A DNA stretch of 64,000 bases from assembly GCF_016741785.1 (NCBI RefSeq), contig NZ_JAERRL010000004.1, positions 248,001-312,000 of the forward strand. Reading direction: 5' to 3'. A program made the translations under genes and the position numbers. The notes beneath the pieces are model-generated. The model was not told the DNA's origin. It did no database searches and worked only from the letters and a program-made list of their open reading frames with translations. Of this stretch, positions 9,894 to 20,442 are shown piece after piece; position 1 is the stretch's first letter; every line of letters begins with the position of its first letter. This stretch comes from Streptomyces sp. 7-21 (GTDB lineage Bacteria; Actinomycetota; Actinomycetes; Streptomycetales; Streptomycetaceae).

Positions 9894-10962
9894 CGCCTGT
9901 GAGCCAGACCGCTACCGGCACCGTGGAGCGGCGTTCCCTGCCGCTGCGGCTGCTTGCCCGCCCGGAGGCCGGCGCCTTGCTGGGCGCGGCCGCCGTCTTC
10001 GCGCTGTTCTACGCCGTCGCGCCGCCGTTCCGCCAGCTCGACTCGCAGGCCACCGTGCTGTACCAGTCGTCGACGCTGGGCATCATGGCGCTGGCCGTGG
10101 CCCTGCTGATGATCGGCGGCGAGTTCGACCTGTCCTCCGGTGTCGCCGTGACCGCCTCGGCGCTCACCGCCAGCATGACCGCGTTCCAGTTCACGCTGAA
10201 CGTGTGGTCCGGGGTGCTGGCCGCGCTCGTGCTCTCCCTGGCCATCGGCGCGTTCAACGGCGCGATGCTGGTGAAGACGCGGCTGCCGAGCTTCCTCATC
10301 ACGCTCGGCACGTTCCTGATGCTCCAGGGCCTCAACCTCGCCCTCACCAAGGCCATCACCGGCAACGTCACCACCGACGCCATCGGCGACATGGAGGGCT
10401 TCGACCAGGCCCGCGCCGTGTTCGCCTCCCGCATCGACATCGCCGGGACCAGCGTGCGCGTCACCGTGCTGTGGTGGCTGGGCTTCGCCTGCCTGGCCAG
10501 CTGGGTGCTGCTGCGCACCCGCTACGGCAACTGGGTCTTCGCCGTCGGCGGCGGCCAGGACAGCGCGCGGGCCATGGGCGTGCCCGTCACGTTCGTCAAG
10601 ATCAGCCTGTTCATGACCGTCGGCTTCGCCGCCTGGTTCACCGGCATGCACCAGCTGTTCGCCTTCGACACCGTGCAGTCCAACGCGGGCGTCGGCAACG
10701 AGCTGCTGTACATCGCCGCCGCCGTCCTCGGCGGCTGCCTGCTGACCGGCGGCTACGGCTCCATCGGCGGAACCGTCATCGGCGCCTACCTGTTCGGCAT
10801 GGTCTCGCAGGGCATCGTCTACGCCAACTGGGACCCCGACTGGTTCCTCTTCTTCCTCGGCGCCATGCTGCTGCTCGCCACCCTGCTCAACCTGCTGGTC
10901 CGCAGGCGCGCAGCCCTGGGCACACCGGTGCGGCGGCGCGCGACCGCACCGAGGGAGGCACG

Positions 10963-10966
<4 letters not shown>
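9890..10966 (+). CDS. Sugar/inositol ABC transporter permease
   Basis: A 358-residue CUT2 permease (RbsC/XylH family) with about ten hydrophobic helices. Recognisable blocks are [19 protein letters not shown] and [16 protein letters not shown], and the late [19 protein letters not shown] typical of the family. It forms the membrane channel for the binding protein before it and the ATPase after it. The start is GTG at 9890 (GTGA overlap with the previous stop); GTG at 9899 is an alternative. The C-terminus is Arg-rich and cytoplasmic. Confidence 0.9.
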
Positions 10967-11889
<923 letters not shown>

Positions 11890-11900
11890 AGGAGAGCGAC

Positions 11901-12794
11901 ATGACCGGGACCCTCCGCATCGGCTCGGCCCCCGACTCCTGGGGCGTGTGGTTTCCTGACGACCCCGGCCAGGCGCACTGGCGGCAGTTTCTCGACGAGG
12001 TCGCCGAGGCCGGGTACGCGTGGATCGAGCTGGGCCCCTACGGCTATCTGCCGACCGACCCGGCCCGCCTCGCCGACGAGCTGGCCGCCCGCGACCTGCG
12101 GGTCTCGGCCGGCACCGTCTTCACCGCCCTGCACCGGGGGCCCGCCGTGTGGGAGGAGACCTGGCGCCACGTCAGCCGCGTCGCCGCCCTCGCCCGCGAC
12201 GTCGGCGCCTCGCACCTGGTCGTCATCCCCGAGTTCTGGCGGGACCCGGTCACCGGCGTGCGGACCGACGAGCCGCGGCTGACCGCGCGGGAGTTCACCG
12301 ACCTGGCGCGCGGCATGGAACGGCTCGGCCGCCAGGTGCGCGAGGAGTTCGGCCTGCGCGCCGAGATCCACCCGCACGCCGACACCCACATCGACACCGA
12401 GGAGAACACCACCCGCTTCCTCGACGCCACGGACGCCTCCGCGGTGGGCCTGTGCCTGGACACCGGGCACTTCGCCTACTGCGGAGGCGACAGCGTCCGT
12501 CTCATCGAGACCTACGGCGAGCGCCTCGGCTACCTCCACCTCAAGCAGGTCGATCCCGCCGTGCTCGCCGAGGTCACCGCCGCGGGGCTGCCGTTCGGCC
12601 CGGCCGTGCGGCGCGGCGTGATGTGCGAACCGCCGCACGGCCTGCCTGGCCTGCCGCCCGTCCTGGACGCGGCGCGCCGGCTGGACACCGAACTCTTTGC
12701 CATCGTCGAGCAGGACATGTACCCCTGTCCTCCGGAGCGACCGCTGCCCATTGCCCGAAGAACCCGCGGCTACCTCGCCTCCCTGGGGGCGTAG
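11901..12794 (+). CDS. IolE-like sugar phosphate isomerase/epimerase (inosose dehydratase candidate)
   Basis: A 297-residue xylose-isomerase-like TIM barrel (AP endonuclease 2 superfamily) of the kind that encodes inosose dehydratase (IolE) or inosose isomerase (IolI). The N-terminus RIGSAPDSWGVWFPDD is typical. Metal ligands are likely in AEIHPHADTHIDTE, CLDTGHFAYCGGD, LHLKQVD and FAIVEQD. Lying between the importer and iolG, it most probably dehydrates scyllo-inosose, the missing step between IolG and IolD. An IolI- or IolH-like role cannot be ruled out. The ATG is preceded by GGAGAG. Confidence 0.8.
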   Translation: MTGTLRIGSAPDSWGVWFPDDPGQAHWRQFLDEVAEAGYAWIELGPYGYLPTDPARLADELAARDLRVSAGTVFTALHRGPAVWEETWRHVSRVAALARDVGASHLVVIPEFWRDPVTGVRTDEPRLTAREFTDLARGMERLGRQVREEFGLRAEIHPHADTHIDTEENTTRFLDATDASAVGLCLDTGHFAYCGGDSVRLIETYGERLGYLHLKQVDPAVLAEVTAAGLPFGPAVRRGVMCEPPHGLPGLPPVLDAARRLDTELFAIVEQDMYPCPPERPLPIARRTRGYLASLGA

Positions 12795-12875
12795 CCCGCG
12801 TCCCGGCGCCGCCGCGCCCCCCACCGGCACCTTCCCCGACATTGCCCGGCCAGCCCTCCGTCAAGCGAGAACACC

Positions 12876-13934
12876 ATGACGCAGACACCGTCACCGGCAT
12901 CGTCCCCGGTATCGTCCCCGGTATCGTCCCCGCTCGGCGTCGCCGTCATCGGCACCGGAACCATGGGCGCCGACCACGTCCGCCGCCTCGATGAGGTCAT
13001 CAGCGGGGCACGCGTCGCCGCGGTCGCCGACCCGGACACGGACCGGGCGGCGGCCCTCACCGAGCACATCGACGGCTGCACCGTCCACGCCGACGCCGAG
13101 GCAGCCCTCGACGCCCCCGGCGTCGAGGCCGTGCTGATCGCCTCGCCCGGCCCCGCCCACGAGGCCACGCTGCTCGCCGCGCTCGAGCGCCGCCTGCCCG
13201 TCTTCTGCGAGAAGCCGCTCACCCCCGACCCGGAGTCGGCGGCCCGCGTCATGGCGGCCGAGGAGCGCTCCGGCGCGCGCCTGATCCAGGTCGGCTACAT
13301 GCGCCGCTTCGACGCCGAGTACACCGAGCTGAAGGACCTCCTCGACGGCGGTTCGCTCGGCCGCCCGCTGCTGCTGCACTGCCGCCACCGCAACCTGTCC
13401 GTCCACCCGTACTTCACGGACGACATGCTCATCACGGACTCGGTCTCCCACGAGATCGACGCCACCCGCTGGCTGCTCGGCCAGGAGATCGCCGCCGTCA
13501 CCGTCGTCCGCCCGGCGCCGACATCCCTGGCACCCGAAGGGCTCAGCGACCCGCAGCTCGTCCTGCTGGAGACCACGGGCGGCGCCGTGGCGACCGTCGA
13601 GATCTTCGCCACCTCCGGCTTCGGCTACCAGGTGCAGACCGAGGCGGTGTGCGAACGCGGTACCGCGCGCATCGGCGAGGCACACGGCCTGATGACCAAC
13701 ACCGCCGCCGGCTGGGGCGGCCCGATCGCCCGCGACTACCTCACCCGCTTCCGCGACGCCTACGACCGCGAGCTGCGGGCCTGGGTGCGGGCGGCCCGGC
13801 GCGGCGGCGCCACCGGCCCCTCCGCCTGGGACGGATACGCGGCGGCCGTCGCCTGCCAGGCGGGCGTCACCGCGCAGCGCACCGGCCAGCGCACTGCGGT
13901 CGCGATGATGCCCCGCCCCGCCTTCTACGCCTGA
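12876..13934 (+). CDS. iolG: Inositol 2-dehydrogenase (Gfo/Idh/MocA family)
   Basis: A 352-residue NAD-dependent dehydrogenase that oxidises myo-inositol to scyllo-inosose. The Rossmann motif [10 protein letters not shown] lies near residue 28 and the family motif CEKPLTPD near 112. The substrate pocket Lys/Asp/His set is in the region [16 protein letters not shown]. The N-terminal extension before LGVAVIG is made of three 12-bp repeats (12899-12934) reading SSPV-like units; the true start might be inside it. It is followed 20 bases later by the GntR gene. Confidence 0.9.
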   Translation: MTQTPSPASSPVSSPVSSPLGVAVIGTGTMGADHVRRLDEVISGARVAAVADPDTDRAAALTEHIDGCTVHADAEAALDAPGVEAVLIASPGPAHEATLLAALERRLPVFCEKPLTPDPESAARVMAAEERSGARLIQVGYMRRFDAEYTELKDLLDGGSLGRPLLLHCRHRNLSVHPYFTDDMLITDSVSHEIDATRWLLGQEIAAVTVVRPAPTSLAPEGLSDPQLVLLETTGGAVATVEIFATSGFGYQVQTEAVCERGTARIGEAHGLMTNTAAGWGGPIARDYLTRFRDAYDRELRAWVRAARRGGATGPSAWDGYAAAVACQAGVTAQRTGQRTAVAMMPRPAFYA

Positions 13935-13954
13935 AACTGACCCGGGAGCGCGCC

Positions 13955-14692
13955 GTGGACGTCGAGTTCCGCATCGACCGGACGAGCCCGGTACCGCTGT
14001 ACTTCCAGCTCTCCCAGCAGCTCCAGGCCGCCATCGAGCGCGGCGACCTGGAACCCGGCACGCTCCTGGGCAACGAGATCGACCTCGCCGCCCGCCTCGG
14101 CCTGTCGCGGCCCACCGTCCGGCAGGCGATCCAGGCGCTGGTCGACAAGGGCCTGCTGGTGCGCCGCCGGGGCGTGGGCACGCAGGTCGTGCACACCCAG
14201 GTGCGGCGCCCGCTCGGCCTCAGCAGCCTCTACGAGGACCTCCAGGCGGCCGGGCAGCGCCCCGCCACCCGGGTGCTGGGCATCGGGCTGGTGCCCGCCC
14301 CGGCCGAGGCCGCCGCCGCGCTCGGCGTCCCCGAGGGCGCCGAGGTCCGCTACCTCGAACGGCTGCGCCTCACCCACGGCGAGCCGCTCGCCCACATGCG
14401 CAACTACCTGCCGGCCGCGCTGCTCGACCCCGGCTGGGAGGACCTGGAGAAGGGCGGCCTGTACCAGCTGCTGCGCGCGGCGGGCGTCACGCTGCACAGC
14501 GCCCGCCAGTCACTCGGCGCCCGCGCCGCCAGCGACGAGGAGGCGCGGCTGCTCGACGAGCCGCCCGGCGCGCCGCTGCTGACGATGGAGCGCACCGCCT
14601 TCGACGACACCGGCGCCGCCGTCGAGTACGGCACCCACGTCTACCGCGCCTCCCGCTACACCTTCGACATGCGCCTGCTCGTCCGCCCGTAG
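13955..14692 (+). CDS. GntR/HutC-family transcriptional regulator
   Basis: A 245-residue regulator. The N-terminal winged helix (about 1-75) includes DRTSPVPLYFQLSQQL and SRPTVRQAIQALVDKGLLVR. The C-terminal UTRA ligand domain (about 90-240) ends with YRASRYTFDMRL. HutC-type repressors sense a pathway intermediate. Being last in the rightward iol operon, it is the likely inositol regulator, perhaps acting at the palindromes in 8762-8834. The GTG at 13955 follows GGGAGCG; no better start lies after the iolG stop. Confidence 0.88.
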   Translation: MDVEFRIDRTSPVPLYFQLSQQLQAAIERGDLEPGTLLGNEIDLAARLGLSRPTVRQAIQALVDKGLLVRRRGVGTQVVHTQVRRPLGLSSLYEDLQAAGQRPATRVLGIGLVPAPAEAAAALGVPEGAEVRYLERLRLTHGEPLAHMRNYLPAALLDPGWEDLEKGGLYQLLRAAGVTLHSARQSLGARAASDEEARLLDEPPGAPLLTMERTAFDDTGAAVEYGTHVYRASRYTFDMRLLVRP

Positions 14693-14699
14693 CCCGCCG

Positions 14700-14792
14700 C
14701 TAGCCGGCCGCTCCGGGGTACCGCTCGTCGTCCCACCGCCACGACGCCGTGCCGTCGCTGCCGTCGTCAGGTACGGCTGGGTCGGCCGTCAT
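14700..14792 (-). CDS. Possible 30-residue small protein
   Basis: A short frame from ATG (14790-14792) to TAG encodes an acidic peptide with the C-terminal motif SWRWDDERYPGAAG. Third codon positions are mostly G or C, as in real genes here. It lies downstream of nhaA on the same strand, 141 bases away, and converges on the GntR gene. An AGGGG sequence stands upstream. I do not recognise it; a chance frame is quite possible. Confidence 0.28.
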   Translation of the reverse strand: MTADPAVPDDGSDGTASWRWDDERYPGAAG

Positions 14793-14933
14793 GACGGCGG
14801 CCCCTGACAGTGAGTTCCGGTCGCCATGGTCGCCGTCGTCGCCGTGGCTGACGGCTTGGACAGCACCAACGGCACCGACGGCACCGGCGGCATGGACGGC
14901 GTGACCGTGACGCGGTGGCGCGCGGGCCTCACG

Positions 14934-16262
14934 TCACGGTGCCGGCGCCCCGTCGTCCCCGGCCCGTTCGCCGTCCCCGGCCGCCGGGGCGGCGTTCCGG
15001 CGGCGGTGGTGGCGGCCCCGGAGAGCGAGCAGGGCGCTGCCGCACACGGCCGACAGCAGGGAGCCGGTGAGCACGGCGACCTTCACGTGCTCCTCCATGG
15101 CGGGCCAGTCGGCGAACGACAGCTCCGTGATCAGCAGCGACACGGTGAAGCCGATCCCGGCCAGCATGGCGCCCGCCGCCAGGTCGGGCCAGCCGAGCGA
15201 CGGGCTCAGCTCGGCCCGGGTGAAGCGGGCCGCCAGCCACGTGGCGCCGAAGACGCCGATCAGCTTCCCGGCGAAGAGGCCGAGCGCTACGCCCAGCGCC
15301 TCCGGTTCGCCGGCCATGTCCGCGAAGGTGCCGCCCGAGACCTCGACCCCGGCCGCGAACAGCGCGAAGACCGGCACCGCGATCCCCGCCGAGTACGGGT
15401 GCACCAGGTGTTCGATCCGCTCGGCCGGCGACTCCTTCTCGTACGGGCCGGGAACCGAGCGCAGCAGCATGCCGATGGCGACGCCCGCGATCGTGGCGTG
15501 GATGCCGCTGTTGTACATCAGCACCCAGATCGCCACGGACAGCGGCATGTAGAGGTACCAGCCGTGCACGTTCCGCCGGTGCAGCAGGTAGAAGAGCAGC
15601 AGCCCGGCCAGCGCGCCCGCCAGGGCCCACAGGTTGAGCGTGGAGGTGAAGAAGACCGCGATGACGATGATCGCGATCAGGTCGTCGACGATGGCCAGCG
15701 TCAGCAGGAACGTCCGCAGCGCCGACGGCATGTGCCGCCCGGCGACCGCCAGGACGCCGAGGGCGAAGGCGATGTCCGTGGCCATCGGCACCGCCCAGCC
15801 GTCCAGCGAGCCGCCGCTGAAGCCGGCGACCGCCGTGTACACCAGCGCCGGGGTAACCATGCCGCCGACCGCCGCCACCACCGGCAGCAGCGCGGCGGCG
15901 GGGCGGCGCAGCTCGCCGACGACCAGCTCACGCTTGAGTTCGATGCCCGCGATGAAGAAGAAGACGGCGAGCAGCCCGTCCGAGGCCCAGTGCCCCACCG
16001 ACAGCTCCAGGCCGAGCGCCGGGATGTCCAGGTGGTGGTCGCGCAGCGAGGTGTAGGCGTCACCGAGCGGTGAGTTCACCCAGATCAGGGCGATCATCGC
16101 CGCGACCAGCAGCATCAGCCCGCCGGAGACCTCCAGGCGCAGGAAGTCGGCGACGGACCGGCGGTCGCGCGCCGCGTCGGCGTTCGGGTCGCGGTCGGCG
16201 CGGGGCGGCACGGCGGAGGGCGTCGTCACGGGCGGCCTTTCGTCAGCGAGCGGTGAGCCCAT
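14934..16262 (-). CDS. nhaA: Na+/H+ antiporter NhaA
   Basis: A 442-residue membrane antiporter exchanging sodium for protons. Family marks are VSGGLMLLVAAMIALIWVNS, FFFIAGIELKRELVVGEL, the double aspartate in TLAIVDDLIAIIVIA and GIHATIAGVAIG. About eleven helices are visible, with an Arg/Gly-rich cytoplasmic tail. The ATG at 16260-16262 is chosen because AGGAG precedes it and the protein then has a short cytoplasmic N-terminus. Longer upstream reading is possible but low-complexity. It appears monocistronic. Confidence 0.93.
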   Translation of the reverse strand: MGSPLADERPPVTTPSAVPPRADRDPNADAARDRRSVADFLRLEVSGGLMLLVAAMIALIWVNSPLGDAYTSLRDHHLDIPALGLELSVGHWASDGLLAVFFFIAGIELKRELVVGELRRPAAALLPVVAAVGGMVTPALVYTAVAGFSGGSLDGWAVPMATDIAFALGVLAVAGRHMPSALRTFLLTLAIVDDLIAIIVIAVFFTSTLNLWALAGALAGLLLFYLLHRRNVHGWYLYMPLSVAIWVLMYNSGIHATIAGVAIGMLLRSVPGPYEKESPAERIEHLVHPYSAGIAVPVFALFAAGVEVSGGTFADMAGEPEALGVALGLFAGKLIGVFGATWLAARFTRAELSPSLGWPDLAAGAMLAGIGFTVSLLITELSFADWPAMEEHVKVAVLTGSLLSAVCGSALLALRGRHHRRRNAAPAAGDGERAGDDGAPAP

Positions 16263-16481
16263 AGGGGCTCCTGTCCTGCCGACCAGACTTCCCGGCGCAC
16301 CACGGCGCGCATCCTTCACGTCTGCGCGCCGCTCTGACACCGTACCCCGACCGGACGCGCCTCTCACCTGTCCGCTCGTCAGATCCGCTCGCGCCCGTCC
16401 GCGCTGCTCACGGCAGGAACGCGGCAGCGGAACGCCCACCCGGGCCCCTGCCGCGGGACGCCGCCGCGGCCGTGCGCCGCG

Positions 16482-17945
16482 TCACTCTTCCCGCGCCCGA
16501 TCCGGCTGATCTGGCTGGCCCGGCTCGTCGTCAGCCGCCAGCTCGCCCAGCGTCACCGGCGCGGCCAGCGGCCGTTTCGCCAGATCCCGCAGGTCACCGG
16601 CGGTGACGCCCCGGCCGGCGTGCCGCGCCAGCAGCGCGGCGGTGGCGTAGCCGCAGATCCGGCCCTGGCACCAGCCCATGCCGGGCCGCACCAGTGTCTT
16701 GACGGTCGGCGTCGCCGGCGCCCAGCTCCTGACACGCCGCGGTGACCTCGCCGGCCGTCACCTCCTCGCAGCGGCACAGCACGGTGCCGGGCGTCAGCCA
16801 CCGCGGCCACGCGGGCGGCACCGGGTGTGCCCGGTGCATGGCCGCCGCGAACGCCCGGGCGCGGGCCAGCCGGGCGCCGAGCCGCCGGACGCGCCGCCGC
16901 GGCACCGGCAGCCCCTGGTCGGCGGCCACCGCGAGCCCGGCCAGCTCACCCTCGGCGACCGCCTTGGCCGCGCCGCCGACGCCGGCCGCCTCCCCCGCCA
17001 CGTACACGCCGGGCACGCTGGCGCGGCCCACCCGGTCGACGGCCGCCACGAGCGAGCCGTCCGCGCCGAGGCGAGTGGCGGCGCCGAGCGCCAGCACCAG
17101 CTCGACCGAGGGCGTGAACCCCCAGCCCAGGGCGACCAGACCGGCCGCCACGCGCCGGCCGGAACCGGGCACGACGCGGCCCGCGCCATCGACCCGGGCC
17201 AGCGTGACGGCCCGCGCCGCCTGCGTGCCGTGCACCCGGGCCACGACCGTGCGGGTCAGATACGGCACGCGGTGGCGCAGCAGCGCGGCGGCGTACCCGG
17301 CGGCCTCGGCGGTCTTGCCGGGCAGGGCCAGGGCGCCGAGCGGCCGGCGCAGCCACCCGGCCGGGCCCCCGCCTCGCAGACCGCGGCGACCCGGGCGCCG
17401 GCCGCGGCCAGCCCGGCCGCCACCGCCAGCAGGAACGGCCCGGTGCCGGCGACCACCGCGCGCTGGCCGGCGAGCGTGCCGTGGCCCTTCAGCAGCGCCT
17501 GCGCCCCGCCGGCCGCCATCACGCCGGGCAGGGTCCAGCCGGGCACCGGCAGCTGCCGGTCGTAACCGCCGGGGCAGAGCACCACGGCCCGCGCCGCCAG
17601 CGCCCGCCCCGGGCCGCCGCCGTGCGCGGGCGTCAGCCGGAGCGTGAACGGCGCCTGGCCGCCGCCGTGCCCAGCCGTCCACACCTGCGCGCCGGGCAGG
17701 TACGTGGTGCGCCCGGCGGCCACCTGTGCCTGGAGCCGGTCGCGGAGGCGGGTGAAGGTCCGCCAGCCGGGGTGGCCGGTGCCGTCGCTTCCCGCGGCGT
17801 GCCGCCAGAACTGGCCGCCGGGCCGTTCCGCCGCGTCCACCAGCGCCACCCGCAGTCCGGCGTCCGCCGCGGTGACGGCGGCGGCCAGGCCGGCGGGGCC
17901 CGCCCCGACGACGGCGGCGTCATACCTGCCGGAGGCGGCGCTCAT
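16482..17945 (-). pseudogene. FAD/[2Fe-2S] opine/hydroxyproline-type oxidoreductase subunit, two frameshifts
   Basis: The three pieces together match an HcnB/OoxA-like subunit. The N-terminal FAD motif is VGAGPAGLAAAV, with a central NAD(P)-like domain. The C-terminal BFD-like iron-sulfur region is VLCRCEEVT and GMGWCQGRICGYA. The frame changes near 17370 (needs one base inserted) and near 16705 (needs one base removed), returning to the original frame. Without repair the protein stops at 17256. With the next two genes it would form a heteromeric D-hydroxyproline (or D-amino-acid/opine) dehydrogenase. Sequencing error is possible, but the neighbours are also damaged. The start overlaps the previous stop (ATGA). 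Confidence 0.8.
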
Positions 17946-18271
17946 GACAGCGGGGGCGGCTCGCTGCGCAGCTCCATGCCCGCGCGGGCGGGCACCACGC
18001 AGGCGCGCTCACCGGGGCGGCCGTCCACCATGATCAGGCAGTCGTAGCAGACACCGATACCGCAGAACAGGCCGCGCGGGCGGCCGCCGCGGCGGGTGGT
18101 GCGCCAGGACGTGATGCCGTGCGCCACCAGCACCGCCCCCACGCTCTGCCCGGGGCGGGCCGGCACGGGCGCGCCGTCGAAGCTCATCTCGAAGCTCGGC
18201 CCGGGCGGCGCCCCGTGCGGTGCTCCGGGAGGTACCGCACCGGCGCCGTATGCGCCGTCAGGGAAGGTCAT
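17942..18271 (-). CDS. [2Fe-2S] ferredoxin-like subunit of hydroxyproline-type dehydrogenase
   Basis: A 109-residue HcnA/OoxB-like small subunit. The plant-ferredoxin-type cluster motif is GLFCGIGVCYDCLIMVDG, with a fourth cysteine in GERACVVP. It transfers electrons between the flavin subunits encoded on either side. ATG at 18269-18271 has a good GAGGAGCG site upstream. It overlaps the start of the downstream flavoprotein gene. This is the only gene of the local operon with no visible lesion. Confidence 0.82.
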   Translation of the reverse strand: MTFPDGAYGAGAVPPGAPHGAPPGPSFEMSFDGAPVPARPGQSVGAVLVAHGITSWRTTRRGGRPRGLFCGIGVCYDCLIMVDGRPGERACVVPARAGMELRSEPPPLS

Positions 18272-18294
18272 CACGCGCTCCTCGCTGGGGTCGG

Positions 18295-19475
18295 TCACAA
18301 CGGTCCGGGGCCGGCGGCGGGGTGGCCGTCGCCGAAGCGGGCGGGGGTGAACGGCGCCAGGTCCAGCTCCGGCGCGGCGCCGGTGAGCGCCTGGGCGAGC
18401 AGCAGGCCCGTGCCCGCCGCCAGCCCGATGCCCGCGCCCTCGTGGCCGGCCGCGTGCCGCAGGCCCGGCGCCCTGGGGCCGGGCCCGATCACCGGCAGGT
18501 GGTCGGGGCAGTAGGGACGGAAGCCGCAGTAGGCGCGCAGCGCGCGCACACGTTCCAGCGCCGGGAACAGCGCCACCGCGCCCCGCGTGAGCGCCCGCAG
18601 CGCGGGCACCGACAGCGTGGCGTCGAAACCGACCCGCTCCCGCGTGGAGCCGATCAGCACGGTGCCCGCCCGGGTGGACTCCACGGGCGAGGACGCGAGC
18701 GCGGCGCTGTCGCTGGCCACGTCCCCGACGTACTCGGCGGCGTACACCTTGTGCCGCACCGTCCCGGCGGGCAGCGGCTCGGTGACCAGCACGAAGCCGC
18801 GGCGCGGCGCCACCGGCAGCCGCACCCCGGCCCGCGCCGCCACCTCGCCGGCCCACGGGCCCGCGGCGTTCAGCACCGCGCCCGCCGGCACCCGGCCGCG
18901 GGTCGTGCGCACCCCCGTCACGCGGGCGCCGTCGCGCAGCACGCCGGTGACCTCGGTGCCCGTCTCGACCCGCGCGCCCGCCCGGCGGGCCAGCCGCAGC
19001 AGGTGGGCGGTGGCCAGCACCGGCTGCACCTGCGCGTCCTGCGGGTAGTACACCCCGCCGCCAGCCCGGGCGCCAGGTGCGGCTCGCAGCTGCGCAGGTC
19101 CTCACCGGGCACGTCGACGGCCTCGACGCCGCAGGCGCGCTGCCGCCGCGCCAGGGCGGCGAGCCGGGCGGCGCTGGCGGCGCTGGCCGCGACGGTCAGG
19201 CCGCCCTCCGGCTCGTACTCCCACCGCTCAGCGTGCGTGCCGAGGTCCTCGCGCCACACCCGCTGGGACAGCAGCGCCAGCTGAAGCTCGGGGCCGGGCT
19301 CTTTGTCGGAGACCAGCAGGTTTCCCTCGCCGCGGCCGGACGTGCCGCCCGCGACCGGGCCGCGGTCCAGCACGGTCACGCGCAGCCCGGCGCGCGCCGC
19401 GAAGTACGCGGCGGCCGCGCCGACGATGCCCGCGCCGACGACGGCGAGATCGGGGTAGCCGGCCGCCGGTGTCAT
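18295..19475 (-). pseudogene. DadA-like FAD amino-acid dehydrogenase, one frameshift
   Basis: The two frames together give a DAO/DadA-family flavoprotein. The N-terminus has the dinucleotide motif VVGAGIVGAAAAYFAARAG, and the 3' part has FGDGHPAAGP and GHEGAGIGLAAGTG. The switch is near 19057, where the expected LAPGLAGGVYYPQD is broken by loss of one G in a G-rich run. The likely role was oxidation of cis-4-hydroxy-D-proline together with the two neighbouring subunits. The ATG at 19473-19475 opens the frame. A real mutation or a sequencing slip in a G-run both fit. Confidence 0.78.
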
Positions 19476-19530
19476 CCGCGCCCCGCCGCCGCGCCCGCGC
19501 ACTCCCCATGGCTGGGCGTCTCGGTGGTGG

Positions 19531-20442
19531 TCACAGCAGGAATCCTGCCGGGAAGGGATCGGTGGGGTCGAGGTGGTACTGCGCGGTGCCCGTCACCCAG
19601 GCCCGCCCGGTGATCGCCGGCAGCACGGCCGGCACGCCGCCGACGGCCGTCTCGCCGAGCAGCCGGCCGGTGAAGCGGCTGCCGATGAACGACTCGTTCA
19701 CGAATTCCCGCTGGAGCGGCAGCAGGCCGCGGGCGTGCAGCTGCGCCATGCGGGCGGAGGTGCCGGTGCCGCACGGCGAGCGGTCGAACCAGCCGGGGTG
19801 GATGACCATGGCGTGCCGCGAGTGGGCGGCCGTGGAGCCGGGCGCCTCCAGGTAGACGTGGTGGCAGCCGGTGATGTCCGGCCGCTCGGGATGGCGCGGC
19901 GGCCGCTGCTCGTTGATGGCCCGCATCACCGCCAGCCCGGCGGCGAGCAGCTCGTTCGCCGCGGCCCGGTTGAAGGGCAGGCCGAGGCGCTCCAGCGGGA
20001 CGATGGCGTAGAAGTTGCCGCCGAAGGCCATGTCGTAGGTGACCTCGCCGAAGCCCGGCACCTCGACCCGCTCGTCCAGCGCGGTGGTGAACGACGGCAC
20101 GTTGCGGATGGTCACCGAGCGGGCGGCCCCGTCCTGAACGGCCACCTCGGCGGTGACGAGCCCGGCCGGCACGTCCAGCCGGAGGGTGGTGACCGGCTCG
20201 GTCACCTCGACCATGCCGGTCTCCACCAGGACGGTGGCGACCCCGATGGCGCCGCTCATGGCGGAGTGCCCGCGCGGCTCGTACATCAGCAGGGTGCGGA
20301 TGTCGTCGCGGTGCGCCGCGAACCACTGCCGCCGCTCGGCCATCGTCGCGCCGGGGATGGTGCCGACGCCCCCGGTGATGACGCGGGTCGGCATGCCCTC
20401 GGTGTGGCTCTCCACCGCGTGGAAGACGCGTGTGGAACGCAT
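19531..20442 (-). CDS. 4-hydroxyproline epimerase family protein with internal deletion
   Basis: A proline racemase/4-hydroxyproline epimerase homologue of 303 residues, about 30 shorter than the usual length of about 333. The second catalytic cysteine is present in DRSPCGTGTSA. The first, normally in MCGHGT, is missing. The sequence runs from PRGHSAMSGA directly into IGVATVLVETG, so the strand carrying the first cysteine has been lost in frame. The protein is probably inactive. The start ATG at 20440-20442 has AGGAGG just upstream; ATG at 20452-20454 is the alternative. It would head the leftward hydroxyproline operon. Confidence 0.85.
   Translation of the reverse strand: MRSTRVFHAVESHTEGMPTRVITGGVGTIPGATMAERRQWFAAHRDDIRTLLMYEPRGHSAMSGAIGVATVLVETGMVEVTEPVTTLRLDVPAGLVTAEVAVQDGAARSVTIRNVPSFTTALDERVEVPGFGEVTYDMAFGGNFYAIVPLERLGLPFNRAAANELLAAGLAVMRAINEQRPPRHPERPDITGCHHVYLEAPGSTAAHSRHAMVIHPGWFDRSPCGTGTSARMAQLHARGLLPLQREFVNESFIGSRFTGRLLGETAVGGVPAVLPAITGRAWVTGTAQYHLDPTDPFPAGFLL

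Noticed and set aside
9734..10651. 305-residue leftward frame opposite the ABC permease
   Set aside because: The permease on the + strand is clear; this frame has the His/Gly/Asp-rich composition of an antisense shadow.
19531..20442. Ser-Cys variant epimerase (Ser of MSGA as catalytic residue)
   Set aside because: The PRGHSAMSGA block lies before the catalytic-Cys strand in the family; that strand itself is missing, so the Ser is not a substitute.
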